A stretch of DNA of 64,000 bases from Alphaproteobacteria bacterium (GCA_017503725.1 JAFVSL010000006.1:37505-101504), one strand, 5' to 3'; counted from the first letter of the stretch, positions 33,054-42,397 are shown. A program made the numbers and translations. Notes: generated by a model from the sequence alone, not told the origin.

Positions 33054-34109
33054 ATGAATTTACCGCATAACATTTATATTCACGTCCCTTTCTGTATGTC
33101 TAAATGCCGTTATTGCGCATTTTTTTCGCGTGCCTGTGCAAATCCTGATTGGGGCGCGTACACAGACGGCATAGTCGATGAAATTGAACACTGGGGGCGT
33201 ATGCTGGGGCGAATATCGGTGCCAACAATATTCTTTGGCGGTGGTACGCCGTCATTGATGCCGATTGTGTGCTTTGAAAGAATAATGAATAAACTTTATT
33301 CCTGTTTTGATGTCTCATCAGATGCCGAAATAACAATTGAATCAAATCCGGGTACCATAGATAAAATAAAAATGCACGATTTTCAGACACTGGGGGTAAA
33401 CCGGCTAAGTGTTGGTGTACAAAGTTTATCGGACGATCGGTTAAAATATCTGGGGCGTCGACACAGTGTGCACGATGCCATCACAACGCTGAACACGGCG
33501 CACAATATGGGGTTGCGCGTGTCGGCCGACTTTATATATGGATTGCCGGGGGATACGGTTGACGATATCGCTGAGATGTGCCAGAACATAAATACCCTGG
33601 GGTTACAGCATTGTTCGCTTTATGAATTAACGATAGAGCCCACAACCCCCATCGGTCGCGAAAATCCGCAAATGCCAACAAATGATGAAATGGCGGATAT
33701 GTATAATACGATTGGGGATACTTTAAGCCTGCCCCGGTACGAGGTTTCAAATTACGCCACCCCAGCCACGCATTGTCGTCATAATGAAAATGTCTGGGAT
33801 GGTGCGCCGTATATCGGCATTGGACGCGGTGCGGCGGGGCGTGTTTATTATAATGACGCCTGGTTCGAACAGATGGGGGCAAACGAAAAATTTGAACCCC
33901 TGGATACGTCTGCGCGTGCGGTTGAAAAACTGATAACGGGGCTGCGGACGGTGCGTGGCGTGAATTTGACAGACGACGTAAAACGCGTTATAAATATGGA
34001 CGCGGTACAAAATATGCCGCACCTGATTCAGATAAAAAATAATCGTATATCTGTGACGGATGCGGGTATGTTGGTGCTGGACGATATATTGGTAAAAATC
34101 GCAAGGTAA
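33054..34109 (+). CDS. hemW: HemW-type radical SAM protein (heme chaperone, formerly HemN-like)
   Basis: The 351-residue product has the radical-SAM cluster motif C-x3-C-x2-C (CMSKCRYCAF at residues 14-23), preceded by IYIHVPF, and the FFGGGTPSLM and NRLSVGVQS blocks of the HemN/HemW family. At about 350 residues it is the short HemW form, which transfers heme, not the roughly 450-residue oxidative HemN with its extra N-terminal segment. It is followed 4 nt later by an M13 peptidase gene, probably in one transcript. Confidence 0.9.
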   Translation: MNLPHNIYIHVPFCMSKCRYCAFFSRACANPDWGAYTDGIVDEIEHWGRMLGRISVPTIFFGGGTPSLMPIVCFERIMNKLYSCFDVSSDAEITIESNPGTIDKIKMHDFQTLGVNRLSVGVQSLSDDRLKYLGRRHSVHDAITTLNTAHNMGLRVSADFIYGLPGDTVDDIAEMCQNINTLGLQHCSLYELTIEPTTPIGRENPQMPTNDEMADMYNTIGDTLSLPRYEVSNYATPATHCRHNENVWDGAPYIGIGRGAAGRVYYNDAWFEQMGANEKFEPLDTSARAVEKLITGLRTVRGVNLTDDVKRVINMDAVQNMPHLIQIKNNRISVTDAGMLVLDDILVKIAR

Positions 34110-34113
34110 AAAG

Positions 34114-36102
34114 ATGAGAAGTACATTCTGGAACATAATTGGCATTATTGCCGTTGCAGTTGCTGTTTTATTTGCATATCAAACATCAAAGGGGAAGAAA
34201 ATGGATGCAGGAATCAAGACTGAAAATATGGATATGACGGTTCGACCGGGTGATGATTTTTATGACTATGCAACGCGTGGTTGGCGTGATGCGAATCCGA
34301 TTCCGGATGATTATTCCCGATTTGGTGTGTTCGAAGTTGTTCGCAATACAAACCTGGCGCGCACGCGTGAGATTGCTGAAAACGACACCGGTAAAATCGG
34401 CACGCTTTATAAAATTATTATGGACACGGAAAAACGTAACGCCGATGGTGTCGCGCCGGTTGCAAAATATCTGGCCGAAGTGGACGCATTAACCGGTTCC
34501 GAACAACTGCCCCAGTATCTGGGCGGGATGCATATGTTTTCGTCTGCGTTTTGGTCTGATGGTGTTGCGTTGGACGAAATGGACAGCACGCATTACATCT
34601 ATAACATTGGCCAGGGCGGAATTGGCCTGTCACGTGATTATTATTTTGATAGTGACAGCAAGTCTGTTGAAATCCGCAACGAATATAAAAAATATATCGC
34701 GAAACAATTGGCGAATTTTGGCATTGCGGGCGATGCAGAAAAACTTTATGCATTAGAAGAGCGTATGGCAAAATCATTTCACACCAAAGAAGTTCTGCGC
34801 GATCCACACGCCAATTATCACAAGATGACATTGGCAGATGTTAAAAAAGAATTTCCTGGATTTAATTGGGATACATATTTGGTTGCGCGTGGGGCATCTG
34901 CGGCCACAGATATCAATGTGAATCAACCAGATGCAATCCGCGAATCAATCGCGATTATGAACGATACAGATTTTGATTTAATAAAAACATATCTGAAATA
35001 TCGTATTGCAAATTCGGCGGCCAGTTTATTGGACGACACGTCATATGAAATTGCATTTGATTTTTATAATCGAAAAATGGCCGGCCAGAAAGAACCCAAA
35101 CCACGCTGGAAACGGGCGGTATCTATGTTGGATGATGCGCTGGGGGATTTGGTTGGACAATTATACGTTGAAAAATATTTTCCCGCCGCCGCAAAAAGAC
35201 GTATGGAAACATTGGTTCAAAATCTGCAACGCGCATATGCAATTCGAATTGAAAATTTGACTTGGATGTCGGACGAAACAAAGCAAAAGGCATTGGAAAA
35301 ATTATCAACATTCCGTGCCAAAATTGGATACCCGGACAAATGGCGTGACTATTCACACCTGTACATTGACGGCGATAAAACCCTGTGGGAAAATATGATT
35401 AACGTATCTATGCACGAAGATGCATTTTGGCTGAATAAAATCGGTGCACAAAAAGACCCAACCATTTGGTATATGAACGCGCACGAGGCTAATGCCTACT
35501 ATGACCCAACGACAAATGAAATCTGTTTCCCAGCGGGAATTTTACAGTACCCATTTTTTGATATGAAAGCCGATGATGCGTTTAATTATGGTGCGATTGG
35601 TGCGATTATTGGTCACGAAATGACGCACGGATTCGACGATATGGGACGTAAATTTGACAAAGACGGCAATATGAAAGATTGGTGGACATTGTTGGATGCG
35701 GCGCGCTTTGATGTTCGTGCACGTGTAATGCGTGAATTCTTTGACAATATAAAAATCAATGATGAAGTTAATGCAAACGGCGAATTTACGTTGGGTGAAA
35801 ACCTGGCGGATTACGGTGGGGTGACAATTGCATACACGGCATACAAAAACTTTGGCACACCATCCAATGAGTCCGCGGGTCTGACACCGGATATGCGTTT
35901 CTTTATCGCGTATGCGGGAACCTGGGCACAAAATATCCGCGCGGACGAAGAATTACGTTTAACAAAAATGGATGAACATTCCCTGGGGAAAAATCGTGTA
36001 AACGGAATCTTGGTTCATATAGACGCGTGGTATGATGCGTTTGGCGTTACACCGAATGATAAAATGTATGTTGCCCCGTATGAACGCGTAAAGTTGTGGT
36101 AA
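34114..36102 (+). CDS. M13 (neprilysin/PepO) family zinc metallopeptidase
   Basis: An endopeptidase of 662 residues. An N-terminal hydrophobic segment (NIIGIIAVAVAVLFAYQ, residues 6-22) anchors or exports it. The active site IIGHEMTHGFDD (HExxH, about residues 501-505) and the third zinc ligand in ENLADYGGV (about 561), plus the N-terminal RPGDDFYDYATRGW block, are all M13 hallmarks. It probably acts on peptides in the periplasm. Such enzymes are frequent in host-associated bacteria. Ends in a terminator shared with the convergent small gene. Confidence 0.93.
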   Translation: MRSTFWNIIGIIAVAVAVLFAYQTSKGKKMDAGIKTENMDMTVRPGDDFYDYATRGWRDANPIPDDYSRFGVFEVVRNTNLARTREIAENDTGKIGTLYKIIMDTEKRNADGVAPVAKYLAEVDALTGSEQLPQYLGGMHMFSSAFWSDGVALDEMDSTHYIYNIGQGGIGLSRDYYFDSDSKSVEIRNEYKKYIAKQLANFGIAGDAEKLYALEERMAKSFHTKEVLRDPHANYHKMTLADVKKEFPGFNWDTYLVARGASAATDINVNQPDAIRESIAIMNDTDFDLIKTYLKYRIANSAASLLDDTSYEIAFDFYNRKMAGQKEPKPRWKRAVSMLDDALGDLVGQLYVEKYFPAAAKRRMETLVQNLQRAYAIRIENLTWMSDETKQKALEKLSTFRAKIGYPDKWRDYSHLYIDGDKTLWENMINVSMHEDAFWLNKIGAQKDPTIWYMNAHEANAYYDPTTNEICFPAGILQYPFFDMKADDAFNYGAIGAIIGHEMTHGFDDMGRKFDKDGNMKDWWTLLDAARFDVRARVMREFFDNIKINDEVNANGEFTLGENLADYGGVTIAYTAYKNFGTPSNESAGLTPDMRFFIAYAGTWAQNIRADEELRLTKMDEHSLGKNRVNGILVHIDAWYDAFGVTPNDKMYVAPYERVKLW

Positions 36103-36128
36103 AAAATCCCGGCACTGCCGGGATTTTT
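36102..36128. terminator. Bidirectional terminator
   Basis: AAAAAATCCCGGCA-CTGCCGGGATTTTT, shared by the M13 peptidase gene (plus) and the convergent periplasmic-protein gene (minus). Confidence 0.9.
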
Positions 36129-36612
36129 ATTTGTGATTATCATTGTGTCTTATTGCATATCGCGCCAGTTTCAGTTCTTTTATCACATCCACATATTTAT
36201 GCAATTTATCGGCCATTATATAATCAGGCGAATTTTTATCAGAATTTTTTTTGTCATATACATACAGTAATTCATATATCGTATAAATATTATCCGGGCG
36301 TTCATTTAATGTATATTTTGAATTTATAATATCCGCCCCAGACCGCAGTTCGTTCGCAAAATACGTTGAATCCCGCACCAATGTCGGAATGCGCGCCATC
36401 GCACTGTCGGGGGACATTTTTTCAGCGGCCCGAATTTCACGCTTGGAAACATCATAGTATGCCTCAACATCGGCCCAATAAAGTAATGTGCGTGCAAAAT
36501 TATGCGCGCGCACACCCCGCTTTACATCATCGGAATTTTGCTGTTGGGCATATGCGTTTCCCGCCACCAACATTAACAATATTGCAAATTTAATCTTTGT
36601 CTTGTTCTTCAT
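36127..36612 (-). CDS. Small periplasmic protein, unknown function
   Basis: I do not recognise this 161-residue protein. The start chosen is the ATG at 36610-36612, which gives a good signal peptide (MKNKTKIKFAILLMLVAGNAYA). The longer frame would add an N terminus not fitting a signal. The mature part is helical, charged and Tyr-rich, with no cysteines (KREIRAAEKMSPDSAMARI, YTIYELLYVYDKKN). The ribosome site is weak. It is a single gene with no obvious operon partner. Confidence 0.65.
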   Translation of the reverse strand: MKNKTKIKFAILLMLVAGNAYAQQQNSDDVKRGVRAHNFARTLLYWADVEAYYDVSKREIRAAEKMSPDSAMARIPTLVRDSTYFANELRSGADIINSKYTLNERPDNIYTIYELLYVYDKKNSDKNSPDYIMADKLHKYVDVIKELKLARYAIRHNDNHK

Positions 36613-36711
36613 AGCAACGTCATAACCTAGCACAAAATAAAAAAACTTCAAGTCCTATGTGAAAAACGGATGAATGTGTGGTATAATATGCTAAAACAAA
36701 TGGGGGAATGT

Positions 36712-37644
36712 ATGAAAGTTTCAATTATTGGTATTGGCTCGGTTGGTGCGGCTGTTGCGACCGCTGTAAAAAACACGGGTCTGGTTCACGAAATCGCATT
36801 ATATGATCGCGACAATGTTCGTTCTTATGCCGCGGCCGAAGATTTGGGGCACGCATCTGCGTTTTCATACGATGTGAAAATTACGGCGGTAAATAATTAT
36901 CGTGGTATTCGTGGTTCTGATATTGTAATCATTGCGGCGGGTGCAAATCAAAAGCCTGGTGAAACGCGGACAGATTTGTTAAATGCAAATGCATCGGTGA
37001 TTTCCGATATTGTACCACGTGTTATGGCAAATACAGACCCCAAACACGTCACATTGGTTATTGTAACAAATCCGCTGGATGTAATGGTTATGTTGGCGCA
37101 AAAGATTTCAAAGTTGCCCGCGTCCCGCGTGATTGGAACGGGCACAATGCTGGATTCTGCGCGCTTGCGTGCAATATTATCACGGCATTTGTCGGTGTCT
37201 ACCCAATCAATAAATGCATACGTCCTGGGCGAACACGGTGACAGCAGTATGATAAACTGGTCATCGGCATCAGTTGGCGCGATTGATTTAAACACATTCT
37301 GTCGCCAGGCGAAAATAAGCCTGCCACAAACCACGCGCAACACAATTGAACATCGTGTTCAAAATGCGGCCTATGAAATTATTCGTGGGCGCGGGGCGAC
37401 GTGGGATGGAATTGCGGCGGCGGTTGCGGATTTGTTGCGTTGTATTATAAATGATGAACGTCGTATTTTAACGGTATCCACCGTTGCGGGTTCTGGGGCA
37501 TCGTCATTGGCAATGTCTTTGCCACGTATTGTGGGGCGGGGCGGTGTTATAACGACACTGATGCCACGAATGACATCAGCGGAAAGTGCCGCACTGCGTC
37601 GCAGTGGAAAAATCATCCGTAGAAATTATGATTCTTTGAAATAA
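36712..37644 (+). CDS. ldh: L-lactate dehydrogenase
   Basis: NAD-dependent enzyme of 310 residues with an N-terminal Rossmann motif (SIIGIGSVGAAVA). The substrate-specificity loop is GANQKPGETRTDL: the Gln before KPGETR marks lactate dehydrogenase, where malate dehydrogenases have Arg. The catalytic loop has LGEHGDSS with the proton-relay His, and Asn in VTNPLDVM. The ATG at 36712 follows GGGGGAA; an upstream extension does not fit the family start. It implies fermentative pyruvate reduction, which fits a low-oxygen habitat. A TATAAT at about 36681 precedes the gene. Confidence 0.93.
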   Translation: MKVSIIGIGSVGAAVATAVKNTGLVHEIALYDRDNVRSYAAAEDLGHASAFSYDVKITAVNNYRGIRGSDIVIIAAGANQKPGETRTDLLNANASVISDIVPRVMANTDPKHVTLVIVTNPLDVMVMLAQKISKLPASRVIGTGTMLDSARLRAILSRHLSVSTQSINAYVLGEHGDSSMINWSSASVGAIDLNTFCRQAKISLPQTTRNTIEHRVQNAAYEIIRGRGATWDGIAAAVADLLRCIINDERRILTVSTVAGSGASSLAMSLPRIVGRGGVITTLMPRMTSAESAALRRSGKIIRRNYDSLK

Positions 37645-37647
37645 TAT

Positions 37648-37673
37648 ATCGGGGATAAAATCCCCGTTTTTTT
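37648..37673 (+). terminator. Terminator after lactate dehydrogenase
   Basis: CGGGGAT-AAA-ATCCCCG followed by TTTTTTT. Confidence 0.88.
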
Positions 37674-37741
37674 ATTGAATACAATCATAGTGCAACCGAT
37701 TATCCGCCGTGATATATTTTTACCACACGGGGGGATTTTTT

Positions 37742-38041
37742 ATGTCAGAAGATATTCAATATATGCCGTCTGTTGATGGTTCTGGGTTTGATGCAATTTG
37801 TCGCGGTCAAATCATTGGCCAGGTGACCTATGTTCGTATTGGTCTGGATAAAATGATTATCGACTATACCGGGGTTGCGTCCCCATATCGCGGCCAAAAC
37901 ATCGGTTTGACCCTGGTGCGTCGGGTTGCAGACCTGGCGCGGTCCCAGCATCGTCGCATTATAACAATATGTCCGTTTGCACGTGCAATGTTCAACAGAT
38001 ACCCTGAATTTGATGACATAAGATTGATGAACGCACATTAG
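37742..38041 (+). CDS. Small GNAT-like N-acetyltransferase (YjdJ/NATD1 type)
   Basis: A 99-residue minimal GNAT. The fold is seen in GQIIGQVTYVR, DKMIIDYTGVASPYRGQNIGLTLVRRVAD (acetyl-CoA loop R-G-Q-N-I-G) and a final IICPFARAMFNRYPEF-like block, matching COG2388 (YjdJ). The ATG lies 6-7 nt after GGGGGG. Substrate unknown. Monocistronic. Confidence 0.8.
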   Translation: MSEDIQYMPSVDGSGFDAICRGQIIGQVTYVRIGLDKMIIDYTGVASPYRGQNIGLTLVRRVADLARSQHRRIITICPFARAMFNRYPEFDDIRLMNAH

Positions 38042-38102
38042 TGGTTGCAGAAAATTTTCTTTTTCTTTATATTTTACGCTATATGGAAATGGGGAATTTA
38101 CT

Positions 38103-39482
38103 ATGAATAAAAAAATGCGCGTTTGGTTAATTGCTTTGATATTTTTAAATGGTTTTATCAGTTTATCTTTGGAATTGGTTATATTACGTCAGTTATCGTT
38201 CTGGGTCGGTTCCAGTCCCGTTATCACCAGTATTATTATGGGGGCATTCCTGGGCTTTATGTCGTTGGGATATTGGCTGGGAAATTCCGAACGCGTGCGT
38301 ATTAAATATATACCGAAAATTTTGTGCCTTAGTTTTTTGTTTATTGCGGCGTTGGCACTTTTTGCGGCCAGTTTTCCATTTGTTACAACTTACTTTGCCC
38401 TGATGTATACTGCGGGCATAACGTCGGGTGTTGTTCAGACATTTATTTATTCGTTTGTGTTCTTGTCGGTTGGACCATTTTTGTTTGGTTTCAACACGAC
38501 GATATTGTCACGCCTGTTACAGGTTCGTAATAAAAACAACACGGGTAATATTATGGCGGTTGATACGATTGGCTCGGTTATGGCATCTATGTTAACTACA
38601 TTGTTTTTAATGCCATTTCTGGGGGTAAATTATACGGTTGGTTTGGTAATATTGCTGGGGTGTGTATGCGCATTGTTATCATATCGTCGCGCGTGGGTTT
38701 GGATTGTGACGGCGATTTTGCTGGCGTTTGGTGGATATATCAACAGTGACTATGTTCAATATTCAAAATACGGCATATTGGTAAATAATTCTAATTCCAC
38801 AATATCTGTTGCAGAGTATGGCGATGTACGTGTATTGGATATGAATCGCCTGGCGATGTCTATGTATGATACGCGTGATGGTCGTGGCGCGCCGTATATC
38901 AATTTTGTAAATGATAATTTTATCTATACATTACCAACGGATCGACCGCGCAAGATTTTGGTCCTGGGGGCGGGGGGATTTACGGCCGGCCTGCGTGATA
39001 CCTTTCACGAATATACATTTGTAGATATCGAACCAACGTTAAAAGATGTGTCTGAAAAATATTTCTTGAAACAAAATCTGGGACCGAACAAGAAGTTTAT
39101 TGTCCAAGACGCGTCCCAGTTTTTGAAAAACACCACCGAACAGTTTGATATAATTTTGCTGGATGTGTATTCAAATTCCTTCCAGATACCCGAGGGTCTA
39201 ATTACCCGTGAATTTATGTCGCGTATCAAGTCGCGCGTTGCCCCGAACGGGGTTGTGTTAATGAATATGATTGAAAGTCCGTCATTCGGTGATGCATATA
39301 CGCGTGTGTTTGATAATACATTTCATTCGGTGTTTACACATAACACATCACGTCAAATTGTCGACAATATAAACCCGTGGTCACCGGATGATATTGCGAA
39401 TGTAATCTATATTTATTTTAATACGGAAAACGATGGTCGAATATATACAATAAACAAAACGCCGGTGATTTATGATCGATAA
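38103..39482 (+). CDS. Membrane-anchored spermidine synthase-like protein
   Basis: The product is 459 residues. The first about 220 form six or seven transmembrane helices (LIALIFLNGFISLSLELVIL, TSIIMGAFLGFMSLGYWLG and others). The C-terminal half is a spermidine-synthase-like aminopropyltransferase/methyltransferase fold with ILVLGAGGFTAGLRD, the acidic VDIEPT, DASQFL and LDVYSNSFQIPEGLITREF. These fused proteins occur widely. Whether they make polyamines or act on other substrates is usually unproven. No speD (SAM decarboxylase) is nearby in this window. Confidence 0.82.
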   Translation: MNKKMRVWLIALIFLNGFISLSLELVILRQLSFWVGSSPVITSIIMGAFLGFMSLGYWLGNSERVRIKYIPKILCLSFLFIAALALFAASFPFVTTYFALMYTAGITSGVVQTFIYSFVFLSVGPFLFGFNTTILSRLLQVRNKNNTGNIMAVDTIGSVMASMLTTLFLMPFLGVNYTVGLVILLGCVCALLSYRRAWVWIVTAILLAFGGYINSDYVQYSKYGILVNNSNSTISVAEYGDVRVLDMNRLAMSMYDTRDGRGAPYINFVNDNFIYTLPTDRPRKILVLGAGGFTAGLRDTFHEYTFVDIEPTLKDVSEKYFLKQNLGPNKKFIVQDASQFLKNTTEQFDIILLDVYSNSFQIPEGLITREFMSRIKSRVAPNGVVLMNMIESPSFGDAYTRVFDNTFHSVFTHNTSRQIVDNINPWSPDDIANVIYIYFNTENDGRIYTINKTPVIYDR

Positions 39483-39483
39483 A

Positions 39484-39510
39484 AAAAATCCCAGAATTGG
39501 GATTTTTTTT
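39484..39510. terminator. Bidirectional terminator
   Basis: AAAAAATCCCAGAATTGGGATTTTTT; shared by the membrane synthase gene (plus) and the convergent 63-residue gene (minus). Confidence 0.85.
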
Positions 39511-39700
39511 ATTCACTTTTTTTAGGAATGTTTACAATAATTTTTCCGCCCTGACCAGTCTTTATCCATTCCAGCGCGGCAATCCGCCCCTCAATATGTT
39601 TTTTATCTTGTTCATTATCTAGGGGCAGTTCTTTCATCAAACGAATTGTATTGTCAATAGATTCAACAATTTCTGGTGTTAAAATTTTGTTTTTTAACAT
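39509..39700 (-). CDS. Small hypothetical protein
   Basis: A 63-residue soluble, charged helical protein (TPEIVESIDNTIRLMKELPL, then HIEGRIAALEWIKTGQGGK). It has a strong ribosome site GGGAGG 5 nt before its ATG and ends at a shared terminator. Not recognised. It may be co-transcribed with the acidic protein gene 21 nt upstream. Confidence 0.7.
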   Translation of the reverse strand: MLKNKILTPEIVESIDNTIRLMKELPLDNEQDKKHIEGRIAALEWIKTGQGGKIIVNIPKKSE

Positions 39701-39721
39701 AGTGACCTCCCGTGGTTAATG

Positions 39722-40210
39722 TTAGTGAACTCTGGTAGAACGGTTGTTTGACATAATTGTTGTAGGGCGGTACAAATTGATTGCGGGCAATTTGCGGGAT
39801 CTCTTATTATAACGATATTTAGAAGCGGGTTCAGAAATAGAAAAGTTATGTCGATTTGCAGATTCGTACTCAATTTCATTGTCGTCATCTGCTTCAATCA
39901 AATCTGAAATTGGAATCTCATATGTTTCGCCATCTGGTGATTCGTATATGACTGTTTCAGCGTTTGCTGGCACCTCTATAACACCGCGGTCCTGTTTTTC
40001 ATTGTCCTGATTGTTTATACTATCGTATACATCCCAATCAATACTGACGCCAGAACTGTTTGTTTCGTCATTTTTTGAGTTTTCATCATTGTCAGAACCA
40101 AAAATACCAAGCCATCCCATATGATATTTAACATTAGTATGACGTAAACAAGGCGTAAATTTGTTTGTGTTAAGCAAATAGGGAAAAATAAGAGAGCGTT
40201 TTCTTGTCAC
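39722..40210 (-). CDS. Acidic protein of unknown function
   Basis: Not recognised; 162 residues starting at GTG with AAAGGA 6 nt upstream. An inner ATG at 40120 (MGWLGIFGS) has no ribosome site, so the long form is preferred. The middle is Asp/Glu/Asn-rich (SDNDENSKNDETNSS) and contains a small repeated-looking module, ETVIYESPDGETYEIPISDL. The C terminus is basic (KYRYNKRSRKLPAINLYRP). No signal peptide. The composition is unlike the neighbours and suggests a disordered protein. Confidence 0.6.
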   Translation of the reverse strand: MTRKRSLIFPYLLNTNKFTPCLRHTNVKYHMGWLGIFGSDNDENSKNDETNSSGVSIDWDVYDSINNQDNEKQDRGVIEVPANAETVIYESPDGETYEIPISDLIEADDDNEIEYESANRHNFSISEPASKYRYNKRSRKLPAINLYRPTTIMSNNRSTRVH

Positions 40211-40304
40211 GGCATATCCTTTTATATGAAAAACAACTTCGAAGTGATTATAAAATAATAATTTGTTATTTCAATAAAAAAGTAAAATCAAGTCAGTGCG
40301 GATC

Positions 40305-40901
40305 TTATTGTCTTAGGTTTTCTTCAACCTGGTTCCAATCAACCAAGTGGTCCAGATAGTTGTCGACAAAATCTGCGCGCCGATTTTGATAGTCGACATA
40401 GTACGCGTGTTCCCATACGTCCAGATTCAAAATTGGTACCATATTGTGCGCAATTGGCGTATCTGCATTTGACAGGTTTATAATCTTTAACGCATCCCCA
40501 TCCCGAACCAGCCACGTATACCCACTGCCGAACAGGGTTGTTGCCGCGGTTTTAAATTGTTCGCGAAATTCTTCATCCCCACCAAATGCGTTTGCGATTT
40601 CATCTGGTATTTTGCCACCGCAATCTCGACACATACCGTTAAAGAAAAAATCGTGATTAAAAACCTGGGCGGCATTGTTAAAAATTTTTTGCGCATTTGG
40701 ATTGTTCTCGTCGTTCGCCGATGTATTTATTATTTCATAAAGAGACACTGATTCATAAGGCGTGTCCTGAATCAATTCATTCAGGTTTTTGATATACGTC
40801 GCCACGTGTTTTCCGTGATGCAACGCCAGTGTCTGTTCGGACATATACGGCGCCAGGCCATCATACGTATACGGTAATGGAAATTGCGAAAGTGTAAACA
40901 T
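40305..40901 (-). CDS. sodB: Superoxide dismutase (Fe/Mn family)
   Basis: Cytoplasmic enzyme of 198 residues. Metal ligands are seen in LALHHGKHVATYIKN (His about 29), FNHDFFFN (His about 81), and LDVWEHAYY (Asp and His). The stretch after the second ligand is unusual: GMCRDCGGKIPDEI has a CRDC insert where the family normally reads M-x-P-N-G-G-G-x-P, and Trp of the usual NHxFYW is Phe. Fe or Mn preference cannot be decided by eye. The two Cys near the metal site may affect redox behaviour. Single gene with GGGAGG upstream of the ATG. Confidence 0.9.
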   Translation of the reverse strand: MFTLSQFPLPYTYDGLAPYMSEQTLALHHGKHVATYIKNLNELIQDTPYESVSLYEIINTSANDENNPNAQKIFNNAAQVFNHDFFFNGMCRDCGGKIPDEIANAFGGDEEFREQFKTAATTLFGSGYTWLVRDGDALKIINLSNADTPIAHNMVPILNLDVWEHAYYVDYQNRRADFVDNYLDHLVDWNQVEENLRQ

Positions 40902-40989
40902 TTTTGCCCTCCCTTGGTTATTTTTTATATTGGTTGGCCCACATCAAAAACGCAACAGGAATGAAATAACAGCGCCCCGTAAAATTTAC

Positions 40990-41019
40990 TTGCACAGACA
41001 AAAGAAACTTTTCTATAAT
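40990..41019 (+). promoter_or_regulatory. Promoter for the thioredoxin-like protein
   Basis: TTGCAC (40990-40995) and a perfect TATAAT (41014-41019) with an 18-nt spacer, 31 nt before the ATG. The -35 belongs to the CTTGCAC group also seen at 33018 and 43102. Confidence 0.65.
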
Positions 41020-41050
41020 CAGACCATCTGAAATACAAAAAGGAGAAAAG

Positions 41051-41638
41051 ATGAAAAAATTATCTGCATTATTTGCGTTATGTGGTTTGGCGTTTGTTGG
41101 CGCGGCATCTGCGGCGAATATCACGGTTTATTATTCCCCAACGTGTCCACATTGTCATCACGCGCGTGACTTTATTGCAAATCATTTGGCATATGAATAC
41201 CCAATGGTCACCGTGACAGAGGTTAACGTTATGGACCAGGCAAACCTGCCAAAATTCCGTGAAACATTGAAAAAGTGTGAATATGAATCTGGTGGTGTGC
41301 CGGTTTTGACGATTGGCGATAAATGCTTCCAGGGTTATGCCGATTTTATGCAGGCTGAATTGCGTGACGCGGTTGCTGCTGATTTAAGCGATGCTGACAA
41401 GGCTGCCGCAGAAGAGGCGAAAAAAGCAATGGATGCAGACGCTGAAAAATACAAATCTGAAAACGCAGATAACAGGGCAACAATTTCTGAATTTACTGCC
41501 ACTGCTGAAACAGTCACGGAACCGGTTGTGGAATCTCAAAAAAAAAATAGTGGCGCGTCCAGTGTTTGGTTCTGGGGTCTGTTAATCGTATTGGTTGCGG
41601 GGTTGGGCCTGGTCTTGGTACGCAAGGATAAAAAATAA
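41051..41638 (+). CDS. Exported glutaredoxin/thioredoxin-fold protein with C-terminal membrane anchor
   Basis: The product is 195 residues with a signal peptide (LSALFALCGLAFVGAASA). A glutaredoxin-like domain follows (about 22-105) with redox motif CPHC in YYSPTCPHCHHARDF and a cis-Pro in GGVPVLTIGDKCF. An Ala/Lys/Glu-rich helical linker (about 110-165) leads to a C-terminal transmembrane helix (WFWGLLIVLVAGLGLVLV) and a basic tail. It is therefore a periplasmic disulfide oxidoreductase on a stalk. A run of ten A (41538-41547) encodes QKKN just before the anchor and could slip, yielding unanchored forms. It precedes cvpA by 29 nt. Confidence 0.82.
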   Translation: MKKLSALFALCGLAFVGAASAANITVYYSPTCPHCHHARDFIANHLAYEYPMVTVTEVNVMDQANLPKFRETLKKCEYESGGVPVLTIGDKCFQGYADFMQAELRDAVAADLSDADKAAAEEAKKAMDADAEKYKSENADNRATISEFTATAETVTEPVVESQKKNSGASSVWFWGLLIVLVAGLGLVLVRKDKK

Positions 41639-41667
41639 TCGTATAATCAATCAACGCAGGATAGGTT

Positions 41668-42396
41668 ATGTTTGATTTAACTTCTCTTGATTACGTCTTT
41701 GTGGGTGTCATTGTGGCATCCACAATTTGGGCGTTTATTCGCGGTGGCGTTTTTGAAACAGTTGCAACATTGTCGTGGGTTGTTGCGGCGATTGCGGCAC
41801 GTTTTGCGTCCCCGTGGTTGGATAAATTGTTACAGGCCTGGTTTGATTTGTCTGCATCGACGGTTGGCACATTGATTGCATCATACTTTATTGTATTTTT
41901 TGTGATATTGATGCTGGTTGGATTTTTTAACCAGAAATTACGCGACAAAATCCACGACAGTATGATGAAGGTAACTGATCGTACGCTGGGGATAATATTT
42001 GGTATTATCCGTGGTGTCGTGATAATGGGTGGTGTTTATTGGGCGGCATTATGGTATTTTTCAGATGCACCACGCCTGCCACAATGGTTGGAAATGGCGC
42101 GTACCCGTCCGATTATGCAATATACTGCGGAAAAGTTAGACGATTGGTTCGTCCCCGGTGCGCCGAACAAATTATTGGCGCGTGACCGTGCGGCATCAAT
42201 CGAAAGTATGAAGATTTTCCAGAACTTGGTAAATCCTGCGGTGTCCAGCGAATCTAAATCGACGGATACGCCCGAGACGGGTTACAAGTCATCAGAGCGT
42301 ACCGCCCTTGAAAACCAATTATTGCAAATTGAAACGGCGGCCCGTGCCCAGGATGCGCGTGACCCCGCCCCCGACGAGGTAATAATTGTCGAATAA
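41668..42396 (+). CDS. cvpA: CvpA family membrane protein
   Basis: A 242-residue inner-membrane protein with four or five hydrophobic helices (FVGVIVASTIWAFIRGGVFE, IASYFIVFFVILMLVGF, TLGIIFGIIRGVVIMGGVYW), matching the CvpA (colicin V production) family, which begins D-x-x-x-x-x-(V/I)-x-G and contains D-R-x-L-G-x-x-F-G-x-x-R-G. It has a charged C-terminal tail of about 90 residues. The role is linked to envelope homeostasis in other bacteria. It ends at a strong terminator. Confidence 0.88.
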   Translation: MFDLTSLDYVFVGVIVASTIWAFIRGGVFETVATLSWVVAAIAARFASPWLDKLLQAWFDLSASTVGTLIASYFIVFFVILMLVGFFNQKLRDKIHDSMMKVTDRTLGIIFGIIRGVVIMGGVYWAALWYFSDAPRLPQWLEMARTRPIMQYTAEKLDDWFVPGAPNKLLARDRAASIESMKIFQNLVNPAVSSESKSTDTPETGYKSSERTALENQLLQIETAARAQDARDPAPDEVIIVE

Positions 42397-42397
42397 G

